Assembly: GCA_964574705.1 (NCBI GenBank)
Contig: CAZNOO010000009.1
Coordinates: 1-64,000 of the forward strand
From: JAHIVB01 sp964574705
GTDB lineage: Bacteria > Bacillota_I > Bacilli_A > Izemoplasmatales > Hujiaoplasmataceae
DNA: 64,000 bases
Direction: 5' to 3'
A model generated the notes under the pieces. The model was not told the DNA's origin. It did not search any database and saw only the letters and a list, made by a program, of their open reading frames with translations. Within the stretch, counting starts at the first letter, position 1; each line of letters begins with the position of its first letter. A program made the position numbers and the translations under genes. Shown one piece after another: positions 6,756 through 15,396 of the stretch.

Positions 6756-8834
6756 ATGCACGAATCTAAGTTAGCAAAACTTCATAAAATCCTTGAGAAA
6801 AAAATATCTATCGGAAACATCAATTATACCGTTCCGGATATTTGGAACGCTTGGAACTATAACGGCGAAGAAATGAGAAAACTTCCTTCGAATGAACTCT
6901 TGGTCAATCCATACCGTTTTTACTCCAGCGTCATCAGTCGCGTGATTTCTCCTTTAAGAGAAAAAGGGAAAGACTATAACCACTCCCTGAGTAAAATCAC
7001 GAACCGCGAAATAGCGAAGGGCGAACTTGGAGGAGACTGGGTACGCAAGAGCGTTCTTTATTCAACAATGATTCGATCCTCTTCTGCATGGGATCATGAT
7101 CGATCCTATTCTCTTGATTTATCCAATTTTGATGGGATCAAAGAAACAGGTTCTTTCGTTAAAATGTTGGCCCTTTTACCCTTCATGAAAAAGATGGGTG
7201 TTGACACCGTGTACATGTTGCCAATTTCAAGATTTTCTTTAAAAGATAAAAAAGGAGAACTTGGGTCTCCATATGGCGTCGCATCTTTTTATGACATTGA
7301 TCCAAATTTAAAAGACAGCCTTACAGGTAACCTGATGACTGTCGAAGAAGAATTTCAAGCTTTTGTCGAAGCTTGTCACATTCTGTCGATGAGAGTCATC
7401 ATTGACATCATTCCTCGCACCAATGCTGTCGACAATGATTTGATGAAAGAACATCCCGACTGGTTCTACTGGATTAAGGCAAGCGAATATAAAAAATATA
7501 AAGTTCCTTTTGTTGACGGACTTCCAAACACGATTCCGCCAAGTTTGAAATATATGGGTGAAGTCTATTCTTCTCCTGATGTGTTAAGACACATTAAAAT
7601 GTTTCAGGAGAATCCAAAAGCACAAAATAAAACCCTTTGGGAACAAATCAAAAACGATTCTGAAAAAGATTACGTAACTGAAATTGAAAAGCAGTTCAAT
7701 TTAAGAGTAGCTCCTGCATTTTCTGACCATATCAATGACGTTCAACCGCCTTGGACGGATGTCACATTCTTCAGAATGTTTCTAGATCACCCCAAAGAAA
7801 CTTCAAAATTCATAAAAAATAAAAAACAACCTCCCTACATTCTTTTCGATACAATTAAATCAAATCTGTTTCCAGGTGAAATTCCTAACGAAGAGTTATG
7901 GGAGACCTTAAGGGGAATCATTCCTTTCTATCAAAAGAATTATGGAATTGATGGTGCGAGAATCGATATGGGTCATGCACTTCCTAAAGAATTGCTTCAT
8001 ATGATCATCGACTCAGCACGGCAAATGGATCCTGATTTTGCGTTCATTGCAGAAGAGTTAAACACCGATAACGCTGAAAAAGCAAAGGCAAATAAATACA
8101 ACATCATCATTGGCAATGGATTTTGGATGGAACCTCGGATTTGGGAGAAAAACATGCATAAGTTTGTGTATGGCGCCCCCGAAATTGCTCTTCCGATGTT
8201 TGCTTGCGCTGAAACACACGATACTGCAAGAATTGCTGGAAGAGACGGCGGAAGAACCCTGGCTAGAATGACGACAACTTTCAATATGCTTTTGCCAAAC
8301 CTCGTTCCGTTCATCAATTCAGGACAAGAAATCTATGAAGTACAACCGATGAATACCGGCGTGGATTGCACGGACAAAGATAAATTCAATCTTCCCAAAG
8401 ATGATATGTTTTACGGAAAACTGGCCCTTTTTGATAAATATGCATTCCATTACACGAATCAGTATCGTTGGGAACTGGCAGACCACCTGGACGGAATCAA
8501 AGAAATTCGCAAAAAATGGTTAAATGAAATTACTAATATCTCATCCTATCTGCCAATTTACTTCAATGAATTTGACACACCGGCGATTGGAGTTTCCTAT
8601 TTCAATAAAGATTCAAATACCTGCTTATTAGTCGTTGCAAATTCGAATCCTTACAACGATATCGAGTGCAATGCTTCTCTTCAAACATTAAGAGATAAAA
8701 CAGGAAATCAAAATCATGTTGGAAAACTAGTATACGCCACTTATGAAACTGGTAGAGAATATCATGAATTCTCATCCGATGGAACCATTCATTTCCATCT
8801 TGGTGCTGGAGAAGTCAAAGTCATCGAAATTTAA
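6756..8834 (+). CDS. Maltosyltransferase-like GH13 enzyme
   Basis: GH13 alpha-glucan transferase that resembles the Thermotoga maritima maltosyltransferase, which moves maltosyl units between maltodextrins. Shared-looking segments from memory of that protein are FVEACHIL, IPRT, KEHPDWFYWIK, YGIDGARIDMGHALPKELL and INSGQEI. The GH13 catalytic set is present: Asp in GARIDMG (near 403), Glu in IAEELN (near 433) and HD in AETHDTAR (near 487). There is no signal peptide, so it is cytosolic. At 692 residues it is slightly longer than the Thermotoga enzyme. It probably acts on storage glycogen or imported maltodextrin alongside the glg genes. Exact specificity is inferred. Confidence 0.85.
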   Translation: MHESKLAKLHKILEKKISIGNINYTVPDIWNAWNYNGEEMRKLPSNELLVNPYRFYSSVISRVISPLREKGKDYNHSLSKITNREIAKGELGGDWVRKSVLYSTMIRSSSAWDHDRSYSLDLSNFDGIKETGSFVKMLALLPFMKKMGVDTVYMLPISRFSLKDKKGELGSPYGVASFYDIDPNLKDSLTGNLMTVEEEFQAFVEACHILSMRVIIDIIPRTNAVDNDLMKEHPDWFYWIKASEYKKYKVPFVDGLPNTIPPSLKYMGEVYSSPDVLRHIKMFQENPKAQNKTLWEQIKNDSEKDYVTEIEKQFNLRVAPAFSDHINDVQPPWTDVTFFRMFLDHPKETSKFIKNKKQPPYILFDTIKSNLFPGEIPNEELWETLRGIIPFYQKNYGIDGARIDMGHALPKELLHMIIDSARQMDPDFAFIAEELNTDNAEKAKANKYNIIIGNGFWMEPRIWEKNMHKFVYGAPEIALPMFACAETHDTARIAGRDGGRTLARMTTTFNMLLPNLVPFINSGQEIYEVQPMNTGVDCTDKDKFNLPKDDMFYGKLALFDKYAFHYTNQYRWELADHLDGIKEIRKKWLNEITNISSYLPIYFNEFDTPAIGVSYFNKDSNTCLLVVANSNPYNDIECNASLQTLRDKTGNQNHVGKLVYATYETGREYHEFSSDGTIHFHLGAGEVKVIEI

Positions 8835-8850
8835 TGTTTATACCATTTAA

Positions 8851-8880
8851 AAAGGTAGTGGAATTCCCACTACCTTTTTT
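8851..8880. terminator. Bidirectional terminator between GH13 and folT
   Basis: GGTAGTGG / CCACTACC (8854-8861 and 8867-8874) with a 5-nt loop, A-rich on the left and T6 on the right. It can serve both convergent genes. Confidence 0.88.
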
Positions 8881-8881
8881 G

Positions 8882-9616
8882 TTATTCAATTCGTTCCATT
8901 TGATTGAAGAGCACCTTGAGCAGTCGTTCCAAAATGACTGTATAAACCAAAACTTCGATTGGCATTTTGATGACTCTTAATGGGATTTGGACCCAAAACG
9001 GAATCGAGTACAAATCATTGATCCAAATGGGTGTAAGGATTAAGGACGTTAGGATATAAAGTATCAGAACAACAAAGAAGATAAAATGAAAGTCACTCTT
9101 CTGTTTTTGTTTGCGAAATTGAATGACTGAGATTAAAATCATCGTCAAACAGGAAAAAATCGCTAGTCCAACAAGCAAGTATCTATAAATTGGCGCAAAA
9201 TTGACATTAGAAGAAATGCTTTCGATATCAAACAGATAGATGATCGCAATCACTGTAAAAATGGACATCAATACCACATTGCTTAAAAAAAAGAAGGTAG
9301 GTTTGACAATGCTTTTCAGTTTCATTATCAAGCCAGGTACGACACCATATAAGATGGCATTGAAGGTGAACCCAAAATAGAAGACACCTCTTGAAGACCC
9401 TAAGAGAAAATAGCCGATGATGTCTTGAGTGACGCCGGCAAAGATTCCAACTTCAGGTCCAAACAACACGCTGACGATGATTAAGGGAACATATCCGATT
9501 CCAAACTTGATAATGGATGTTGAAGGCGGGTAATAGAATGAGAATAGTTGACTGAGTAAAATACCGATTGAAACGAGCAATCCAGTAAAGATTAGATTTC
9601 TTAATTTAAATTTCAA
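8882..9616 (-). CDS. folT: ECF transporter S component, folate-type
   Basis: Membrane substrate-binding subunit of an energy-coupling-factor importer; it would pair with an EcfAAT module encoded elsewhere. The 244 residues have six or more hydrophobic helices. The segment GYVPLIIVSVLFGPEVGIF followed by AGVTQDIIGYFL is characteristic of the folate S component FolT, which makes folate or a derivative the likely cargo. The start is TTG (residue 1 read as Met) with AGGAG 8 nt upstream. It lies just after ung (11 nt) in the pgcA-miniprotein-ung-folT run. Substrate assignment is by family resemblance. Confidence 0.85.
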   Translation of the reverse strand: MKFKLRNLIFTGLLVSIGILLSQLFSFYYPPSTSIIKFGIGYVPLIIVSVLFGPEVGIFAGVTQDIIGYFLLGSSRGVFYFGFTFNAILYGVVPGLIMKLKSIVKPTFFFLSNVVLMSIFTVIAIIYLFDIESISSNVNFAPIYRYLLVGLAIFSCLTMILISVIQFRKQKQKSDFHFIFFVVLILYILTSLILTPIWINDLYSIPFWVQIPLRVIKMPIEVLVYTVILERLLKVLFNQMERIE

Positions 9617-9627
9617 AGTAGGATCTC

Positions 9628-10290
9628 CTATTCTAAAGTAAAATTGATCGGCTTTTGGTGTGATGAAACTAAAAACTGGTTGATTTTCGAAAAAGGCTTC
9701 GATCCAAAAAACCCTCGATAAGACGACAGTGGAGACGGATGGACGTTTTCAATGATGAGATGATGGGGAAGTTGTATCAAGTTTTTTTTGCTTCTGGCAA
9801 AACTTCCCCACAAAACAAATACCATCGGTTCTTCTTTTTGGCCAAGCAGTGAAATGATATGGTCTGTAAACTGAATCCATCCGGTTTTTTGATGGGAAAG
9901 AGGCTGGTTCTGTCTCACGCTTAAGATGGCGTTGAGCAATAAGACTCCTTGTTCACTCCAACGAGTCAAGTCCCCAGAAGTGGGCATTTTTATCCCTAAG
10001 TCCGTAGTAAGTTCGGTAAATATATTTTGTAAGGAAGGCGGAAAAGCAATTCCTTTTGGAACTGAAAACGAAAGTCCCATGGCCTGCCCTGGATTATGAT
10101 AAGGATCTTGCCCAAGAATTAATACCTTCGTATCTTTCCATGACGTTTTCCTAAGAGCGTGGAACACATCATGGATTGGAGGATAACAAATATGTTTAGA
10201 ATATTCTTCTTTAATGTCGTTGACGAGAGTTATAAAGTAGGGTTTCTGAAATTCATCTTTCAGCAAATCGTCCCAGTCGTTATTTAACAT
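9628..10290 (-). CDS. ung: Uracil-DNA glycosylase
   Basis: Removes uracil from DNA to start base-excision repair. The 220 residues contain the family-1 active-site motif ILGQDPYHNPGQAMGLSF with the catalytic Asp, the FPPSL and LLLNAILSV segments, and the C-terminal HPSPLSSYRGFFG loop with the catalytic His and the DNA-intercalating Leu. Its ATG overlaps the end of the upstream 58-codon gene by 11 nt, which suggests coupled translation. folT follows. Confidence 0.97.
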   Translation of the reverse strand: MLNNDWDDLLKDEFQKPYFITLVNDIKEEYSKHICYPPIHDVFHALRKTSWKDTKVLILGQDPYHNPGQAMGLSFSVPKGIAFPPSLQNIFTELTTDLGIKMPTSGDLTRWSEQGVLLLNAILSVRQNQPLSHQKTGWIQFTDHIISLLGQKEEPMVFVLWGSFARSKKNLIQLPHHLIIENVHPSPLSSYRGFFGSKPFSKINQFLVSSHQKPINFTLE

Positions 10291-10456
10291 CGGTCTTTCT
10301 CATTGAACAATGTCCTACGGAACAAGCAGTACAGTTAATATCATCGACTAAATCCTGACATTCATCAGGAATGGCAGTTTTTTCGTTTATGGCATAGGTT
10401 AGAACGTAAAATATGACAACAATCACAATAATGCCGATTGGAATGATATATTGCAT
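10280..10456 (-). CDS. 58-residue Cys-containing single-pass membrane peptide
   Basis: Small gene, clean by codon and context. It starts with ATG after AAGGTGGTG (8 nt) and ends with a TAA that overlaps the ung start by 11 nt; the pgcA stop is 12 nt upstream. It encodes one N-terminal helix (residues 4-22, Ile/Val-rich) and a short tail with four Cys (residues 33, 42, 45 and 50: C-x8-C-x2-C-x4-C). Size and layout resemble FeoB-associated Cys-rich membrane peptides, but no feo gene is nearby and I cannot assign a function. The Cys set could bind a metal or form disulfides. Confidence 0.8.
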   Translation of the reverse strand: MQYIIPIGIIVIVVIFYVLTYAINEKTAIPDECQDLVDDINCTACSVGHCSMRKTDVK

Positions 10457-10468
10457 GGTGACACCACC

Positions 10469-12175
10469 TTACTCAATTGCTTGAATGATTTTCAGTACTT
10501 CGTCCGCGATTCGTTTGACGACGGCTTTGGTGCTATCCATGGATTTGCCGGTTCCTCCGATGTAGACTTTCAGTTTAGGTTCAGTTCCAGATGGTCTAAG
10601 CACAAACCACGAAGAATCTTCTAAAATATATTTGATGACATTCGAAACAGGTAAAGTCAATTTGGAAACAACATTACCAACCGTCCTTGTGCTTGTCTCG
10701 TAGTCTTCTAAAGTCATTACTTTTAAGGAAGCAATTTCGCTGATTGGATTGTTTCTGAAAGAATCCATGATTCGATCGATTCTGAATTTCCCTTCCATTC
10801 CAGCAAGCTCAATGTTTTTCAGGTCTTCAAAATAATACCCATAATGTTGATAGATTTCATCTAAGACACCAACAAAGGACTTCCCTTCTTGATTCTGATA
10901 ATAGTTTGATGCTTCGATGGCGAGGAGCATGGCTTGAAGAGAGTCTTTGTCTCTGACTCCGTCGTTGATGACGTATCCATATGACTCTTCGTATCCAAAG
11001 AAAAATTTCTTATCGGTTGTTTCAAGAAGTCTTGCCTGTTCGCCAATAAATTTGAAACCTGTCAAAGTCGAAATCACTTCTAGTCCGAAAGAACGAGCAA
11101 TTTTGGCTCCTAAATCTGAAGTGACGACCGTGTTGAAAACTACACCTTTTTCAGGAATCTTGCCAAGTTTTTTCTTTTGTGTCAGCAAGTAATAAAGTAA
11201 AATCGCTCCAGTTTGATTTCCGGTTAATAAAACATAACCACCGTCATTTTTAACAGCAACACCGAGTCGATCGGCATCGGGGTCTGTCGCAATCAATAAA
11301 TCTGCATTCTTCTCTTTGCCGAGTCGGATAGAATATTCAAATGCAGCAGGATTTTCAGGATTCGGAGATTTGACGGTTCCAAAATAGGGATCATGAATCA
11401 TTTGTTCTGCAACAGGGAAGAACGTGTATCCCGTTTCTTTTAAAAGTCTCGAGCCGATTTCCGCACTGGTTCCGTGAAGAGGCGTAAATACGGCTTTGAT
11501 GGTTTTGATTGCATTTGGATAAAGTTGAATGGACTTCACTAAATCCAAATAGGCTTTGTCGATTTCTTCTGAAATAATGACCGACATTTTATTTTGAACG
11601 AGTTCATTATAATCCGCAACTTGGACGCTGAATAAATCCGTAACTTCGTTGACTAACCCAATAATTTCATCAGCGAAGCGAGGCGTATATTGGCAGCCAA
11701 ATTCATCATAGATTTTATATCCGTTATAATTGGGCGGGTTATGGGAAGCAGTGACGACAATTCCTGCAAGTGCATGAAGATGACGAACTGCAAAAGAAAG
11801 CTCTGGGGTCGGACGCAGGCCATCAAACAAATAGGTTCTAATATTGTAGTGACCCAGCACTCTTGCAGATTCGATTGCAAAATCCCTTGATTTCAAACGA
11901 TTATCATGGGCAATGACGACGCCTCTCGACAAATCGTCCTTTGTATAATGCTTGATCAGATATCTTGCAAGTCCATCATTTGCACGGCGAATGGTATAGA
12001 TGTTGAGTCTGTTTAATCCTGGCCCTAAAATCCCTCGCATTCCACCGGTACCAAACTCAAGTGATGTATAAAACATCTCTTCGAGTTCTTTTTCAGTCTT
12101 GCTTTCCAACTCATTCTTTAAATTATGATTTAATGTTGGATTATGAATCCATTTCAAATATTCATCTTTCCACAT
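10469..12175 (-). CDS. pgcA: Alpha-phosphoglucomutase/phosphomannomutase
   Basis: Interconverts glucose-6-P and glucose-1-P, the entry and exit point of the glycogen genes in this window. The 568-residue protein fits the PgcA-type phosphohexomutases. It has GTGGMRGILG near the N-terminus, the phosphoserine loop VTASHNPPNYNG, the metal loop TDPDADRLG, the sugar-binding GYEESYGY and the phosphate-binding PSGTEPKLKVY. The frame is open 62 codons further upstream, but AGGAGTGG 7 nt before the ATG at 12175 and a strong promoter upstream of it set the start; the extra region has no family similarity. It is followed by the 58-residue peptide, ung and folT. Confidence 0.96.
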   Translation of the reverse strand: MWKDEYLKWIHNPTLNHNLKNELESKTEKELEEMFYTSLEFGTGGMRGILGPGLNRLNIYTIRRANDGLARYLIKHYTKDDLSRGVVIAHDNRLKSRDFAIESARVLGHYNIRTYLFDGLRPTPELSFAVRHLHALAGIVVTASHNPPNYNGYKIYDEFGCQYTPRFADEIIGLVNEVTDLFSVQVADYNELVQNKMSVIISEEIDKAYLDLVKSIQLYPNAIKTIKAVFTPLHGTSAEIGSRLLKETGYTFFPVAEQMIHDPYFGTVKSPNPENPAAFEYSIRLGKEKNADLLIATDPDADRLGVAVKNDGGYVLLTGNQTGAILLYYLLTQKKKLGKIPEKGVVFNTVVTSDLGAKIARSFGLEVISTLTGFKFIGEQARLLETTDKKFFFGYEESYGYVINDGVRDKDSLQAMLLAIEASNYYQNQEGKSFVGVLDEIYQHYGYYFEDLKNIELAGMEGKFRIDRIMDSFRNNPISEIASLKVMTLEDYETSTRTVGNVVSKLTLPVSNVIKYILEDSSWFVLRPSGTEPKLKVYIGGTGKSMDSTKAVVKRIADEVLKIIQAIE

Positions 12176-12197
12176 AGTAACCACTCCTAACAGAAAG

Positions 12198-12226
12198 ATT
12201 ATACCTCTTTTTAGGGTATTTCTCAA
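12198..12226 (-). promoter_or_regulatory. pgcA promoter (-35/-10)
   Basis: Minus-strand TTGAGA, 17 nt, TATAAT. It lies just after the nitroreductase terminator and 22 nt before the pgcA start, and is a near-consensus vegetative promoter. Confidence 0.8.
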
Positions 12227-12245
12227 ATGAATTAGCCTTAAATAG

Positions 12246-12278
12246 AGAAAAAATACTTTTGGGATCCCCAAAAGTATT
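12246..12278 (-). terminator. Terminator after nitroreductase gene
   Basis: AATACTTTTGGG / CCCAAAAGTATT (12252-12263 and 12267-12278) with a 3-nt loop, followed on the minus strand by T6 or more. It separates the nitroreductase operon from pgcA. Confidence 0.88.
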
Positions 12279-12285
12279 TCAATGT

Positions 12286-12828
12286 TTATCGAATGTAATC
12301 CACAAGATCTTGTTTCCTTGGTTTTGGTTCGGGAGCATCTCCATCGATATATCCAAAACAAATGGAGCAGTCATGTTCGTATCCTTCCGGAATCTTTAAC
12401 AAGCGATTGATGTCAACTTGATTTGCTTGATGATACATGTACCTTGTCTGACCGATGATACAAGAATCGATTCCAAGAGATTTAGCGGCGATTGCCATGT
12501 TTTCAATTGCACATCCGGCATTCAGACCACTATACCCTTCGATGACAGAACTCAATACGATGACAAGTGGAGCGTGGTAGAAAACATGATATCCTTCTTC
12601 TTTTTCAATTCCAAGTTTTTCCATGCCAATCATGGTCAGACCATTGATTTTTTCAATTGTCTCTTTGTCCGATATGACAGTAAAGTGCCAATTCTGTTTG
12701 TTTTTCGCACTCGGTGCATAAAGTCCTGAATTCACAATTAATTGAATGTATTCATCGGAAATTGGAGTTGAAAGATACTTGCGAACGCTTCTTCTTGAAA
12801 GAATTGCTTGAATGGTTGGATTGTTCAT
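12286..12828 (-). CDS. Nitroreductase-family flavoprotein
   Basis: FMN-dependent oxidoreductase of the nitroreductase fold; the natural substrate is unknown. The 180 residues show the N-terminal ILSRRSVRKYL motif that binds FMN phosphate, APSAKNKQNWHF, and the C-terminal GYIDGDAPEPKPRK region typical of the family. An in-frame ATG eight codons earlier would overlap the upstream gene; AAAGGAG before the ATG at 12828 supports the shorter form. It is the last gene after the GDPD and psuK-like genes. A Cys in CSICFGYID may be structural. Confidence 0.93.
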   Translation of the reverse strand: MNNPTIQAILSRRSVRKYLSTPISDEYIQLIVNSGLYAPSAKNKQNWHFTVISDKETIEKINGLTMIGMEKLGIEKEEGYHVFYHAPLVIVLSSVIEGYSGLNAGCAIENMAIAAKSLGIDSCIIGQTRYMYHQANQVDINRLLKIPEGYEHDCSICFGYIDGDAPEPKPRKQDLVDYIR

Positions 12829-12841
12829 AGTGACATCTCCT

Positions 12842-13735
12842 TTATTCTTCAATAAGGTCTTTCGATAAGAGGGGATTGCATGCCTGATCGACTTCCATTG
12901 TAAGGGATGCAGCTTTCTTTCCTAAGTTCATTGCTTCGTGCATGCTTTTCCCGCGATTTAGTCCATAGATGATTCCGGATATCAGCGCATCTCCCGCTCC
13001 TGCACTGGATTTAATCTTCGCTGGTTCAAATATCAGCGATTGATAGACTCTTCCTTCAGTGTTGTAGGTGATTGCATCTTTTCCGTTGGTGACAACGATA
13101 TGTTTGATGCCGGATTTCAAGATATTCTTGACATCCATGATGACATCGTCGTTTTTTTGATTGAGTAATGTCGATAGTTCTTGTTTGTTGACTTTTAAAA
13201 GATCCACATACTTCAAGACGGATTCAAGACGGCGGACCTTTGCTTGAGAAACGCCGTCGCAGATAATCATCTTGTGCTGATATTTTTCGATTAGATACGT
13301 TAAGGTGCTTTCTGATAGGTTCGTGTCAAAAACCAAAGTGTCAAATGATTCGATGTAATCTGAAATAGCGTCGAAGAACTGTGGCGTAATGCTTTCAATC
13401 AGTGAAAAATCATTAATTGCGGCAATCAATTCTCCCGAAAATCCATGGACTGCCATGTAAACCCCAGTTGGATGCAAATCGTCAATCAGAGATTTTGAAA
13501 AGCGGATTCCTAACTTCGATAGATAATTGAGTGTGTCTTTACCGAATGCATCTTTGCCGACAAAAGTAAGTAATTCGACTTCTTCTCCGAGTCGAAATAA
13601 ATTTTCTGCGATATTTTTTGCAACGCCACCCAGCTCCAAATGAACTCGTCCAGGATTGGAATCTTCTCTAACAATCTCTCGTTTAGAGATTCCAATAATA
13701 TCCTTATTGGTTGCGCCAATGCATAGAATTTTCAA
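12842..13735 (-). CDS. psuK: PfkB-family kinase, probably pseudouridine kinase
   Basis: Ribokinase-fold kinase. The N-terminal stretch SNPGRVHLELGGVAKNIAEN followed by LFRLG, and the AINDFSL segment, match pseudouridine kinases better than sugar kinases; PsuK phosphorylates pseudouridine so that PsuG can cleave it. The C-terminal SSAGAGDALISGIIYG holds the GAGD anion hole and catalytic Asp. Its 297 residues are normal for the family. The start is TTG with GGAGTGA 6 nt upstream; the GDPD stop is 4 nt away. No psuG lies in this window, so the pathway cannot be completed here, and another PfkB substrate is possible. Confidence 0.8.
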   Translation of the reverse strand: MKILCIGATNKDIIGISKREIVREDSNPGRVHLELGGVAKNIAENLFRLGEEVELLTFVGKDAFGKDTLNYLSKLGIRFSKSLIDDLHPTGVYMAVHGFSGELIAAINDFSLIESITPQFFDAISDYIESFDTLVFDTNLSESTLTYLIEKYQHKMIICDGVSQAKVRRLESVLKYVDLLKVNKQELSTLLNQKNDDVIMDVKNILKSGIKHIVVTNGKDAITYNTEGRVYQSLIFEPAKIKSSAGAGDALISGIIYGLNRGKSMHEAMNLGKKAASLTMEVDQACNPLLSKDLIEE

Positions 13736-13739
13736 ATTA

Positions 13740-14459
13740 TCACTCCAAAATATTCGATGTGATGTAATCTACACCAAGTTTAATTAATTTTTCGGCAGTA
13801 TCCTTATCATCTACCGTATAGACGCACACTTTTAGTCCGATAAGGTGAAGTTGCTTGATTGTCGCTTCATCAACATGGCGATAATCGATATCAAGGTTCG
13901 CTTGATATTTTTCGCATGTTTCAAGAACACCTTCACTCATTTGTCCTACCAGATAATAAAGGGTTAACTCCGGTTTGCGTTTATATAGATATGCCAAGTA
14001 TTTTTCATGAAACGAGAGAATATATACATACTGCAATTCATAGTATTTTTCGATTTCATATATCAAGCGATCTAAGTTTTCATTCGTAAGATGATCTTTA
14101 ATTTCAACAAAAGCAACTTTTTGGTATGTTTTGCAAATGGATAAGTAATCAGATAATCTCGGAATAACGACAGTATCACTTAAATTCCCTGTTTTTCGAT
14201 CAACGAGTGTGAATTTTTGAAGTTCTTCGTATTTAAAACTAGGAATATATAGATTCAATAAACCAAGACGTAATAAAGTATCGTCATGAGTTATAATCAG
14301 TTGATTATCTTTTGAAGCCCGTACATCGCACTCAATTCCAAAATAGCTTCGGTTTCCTGCGGCTGTAAAAGCGTTGATTGTATTTTCGGTTTCGATTCCG
14401 CTAAGACCGCGATGAGCAACCATTCCGCGAAAATACTTGTCAATTTTAACTGTATTCAT
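13740..14459 (-). CDS. Glycerophosphodiester phosphodiesterase
   Basis: Hydrolyses deacylated phospholipids to glycerol-3-P and an alcohol. The 239 residues form a GDPD TIM barrel: MVAHRGLSGIETENTINAF with the catalytic His and Glu, GIECDVRASKDNQLIITHDD with metal ligands and the second His, VEIKD, and the C-terminal VYTVDDKDTAEKLIKLGVDY. There is no signal peptide, so it is a cytosolic UgpQ/GlpQ-like form. It ends in TGA, one piece of evidence that UGA is a stop here. It is the first gene of GDPD-psuK-nitroreductase. The SD is weak. Confidence 0.94.
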   Translation of the reverse strand: MNTVKIDKYFRGMVAHRGLSGIETENTINAFTAAGNRSYFGIECDVRASKDNQLIITHDDTLLRLGLLNLYIPSFKYEELQKFTLVDRKTGNLSDTVVIPRLSDYLSICKTYQKVAFVEIKDHLTNENLDRLIYEIEKYYELQYVYILSFHEKYLAYLYKRKPELTLYYLVGQMSEGVLETCEKYQANLDIDYRHVDEATIKQLHLIGLKVCVYTVDDKDTAEKLIKLGVDYITSNILE

Positions 14460-14575
14460 TGTATCACGCTTTCATTTCAATAAATTTGTTCACTTTATTT
14501 TACCATTAAAGGATGTTAATTTGAATACAAAAAGACAAAAAAGAAAGATTTTATCCAATTCCTTCGTAAATCGAT

Positions 14576-14581
14576 TATAAT
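14576..14581 (+). promoter_or_regulatory. Probable promoter (-10)
   Basis: TATAAT 30 nt upstream of the membrane-protein gene at 14612, in the divergent gap with the GDPD gene. No convincing -35. Confidence 0.45.
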
Positions 14582-14611
14582 AGACCTTGTAAAGCAAGAG
14601 GAGGGTTATTT

Positions 14612-15361
14612 ATGGTTTCGATAGGATACGATTTTTCTAGACTTAGAAATGTCAAAATGACACGCAATAATAACTTGGTTTCTTTCATGTTACTTATCTT
14701 TTTACCAACACCATTGATTATTTTTTTGGTATTTTTAATTTTATATCTTGTTGGAAGTCCAATGGATGTCAATAATGTCATTGAATATCCCGGTTCTGCC
14801 GCTTATGAAGCTTTCATGATTCCATTTTTAATGATTACTGGCGGAATCACTATTGCTCTTTTCTTACCTATTTTATTTCTTCGAGTTTTAAATAAAGGTG
14901 ACTTCATCTATATGGGTGAAACACTTGATATGGATAAATTAATCTATTTTGAATCCAAAAGAAGGGCAGTCTACATTAGTTCAAAGGAAGTCATCACCTA
15001 CGATAAGTACAGAGACAAAATAACGAAAGAAACGTCCCCTTCTAGAATCGAAGAGGAACAGAACAAATATGTTTTTTGGCTTAATCTTGAAAAATTTTCA
15101 GATTTGAAAGTCAAAAATACTGCAACAAGGATTGTTGTCAAATATGTTACTCAGACTGGACAAATCGCGATCAAGAAACAATTCACTTTGAAACTCAACA
15201 ACTCAGGCCAAATCATCGGCTTCAATGAAATGGCATACACTTATAGATATGGAAACTCAAACATCAAAGCAATGAACCATTATCATATTGAGGACTCAAA
15301 CGACGCGACTCAAATACCTTACCACGAAAAAATAAAACGAGAAATTTTAAATACATACTAA
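14612..15361 (+). CDS. Unknown two-helix membrane protein
   Basis: I do not recognise the family. The 249 residues have a cytosolic-looking N-terminus, two strong hydrophobic segments (about 24-48 and 68-93) with a short loop between, and a soluble C-terminal domain of about 150 residues rich in beta-strand patterns and Lys/Asn (KYVFWLNLEKF, IVVKYVTQTGQIAIKKQF). It resembles membrane-anchored proteins with a PH-like or other beta-domain, but that is a guess. The SD is AGGAGGG 6 nt upstream of the ATG. It stands alone between a divergent promoter and a terminator. Confidence 0.82.
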   Translation: MVSIGYDFSRLRNVKMTRNNNLVSFMLLIFLPTPLIIFLVFLILYLVGSPMDVNNVIEYPGSAAYEAFMIPFLMITGGITIALFLPILFLRVLNKGDFIYMGETLDMDKLIYFESKRRAVYISSKEVITYDKYRDKITKETSPSRIEEEQNKYVFWLNLEKFSDLKVKNTATRIVVKYVTQTGQIAIKKQFTLKLNNSGQIIGFNEMAYTYRYGNSNIKAMNHYHIEDSNDATQIPYHEKIKREILNTY

Positions 15362-15365
15362 TAGA

Positions 15366-15393
15366 AAAGGTGCAAAAATCTGCACCTTTTTTT
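15366..15393 (+). terminator. Terminator after the 14612 gene
   Basis: AAAGGTGCA / TGCACCTTT with a 6-nt loop and a T7 tail on the plus strand. It may also stop the convergent lipoprotein transcript, though the opposite U-run is short. Confidence 0.87.
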
Positions 15394-15396
15394 AAT

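Noticed and set aside
6756..8834. Assignment of the GH13 gene as GlgE maltosyltransferase (maltose-1-P)
   Set aside because: It lacks the GlgE N-terminal domain and its marks; the segments match the Thermotoga maltosyltransferase type instead.
10469..12361. Longer pgcA form with 62 extra N-terminal residues
   Set aside because: The extra part runs through the nitroreductase terminator and the pgcA promoter, has no phosphohexomutase similarity and no SD; AGGAGTGG precedes the ATG at 12175.
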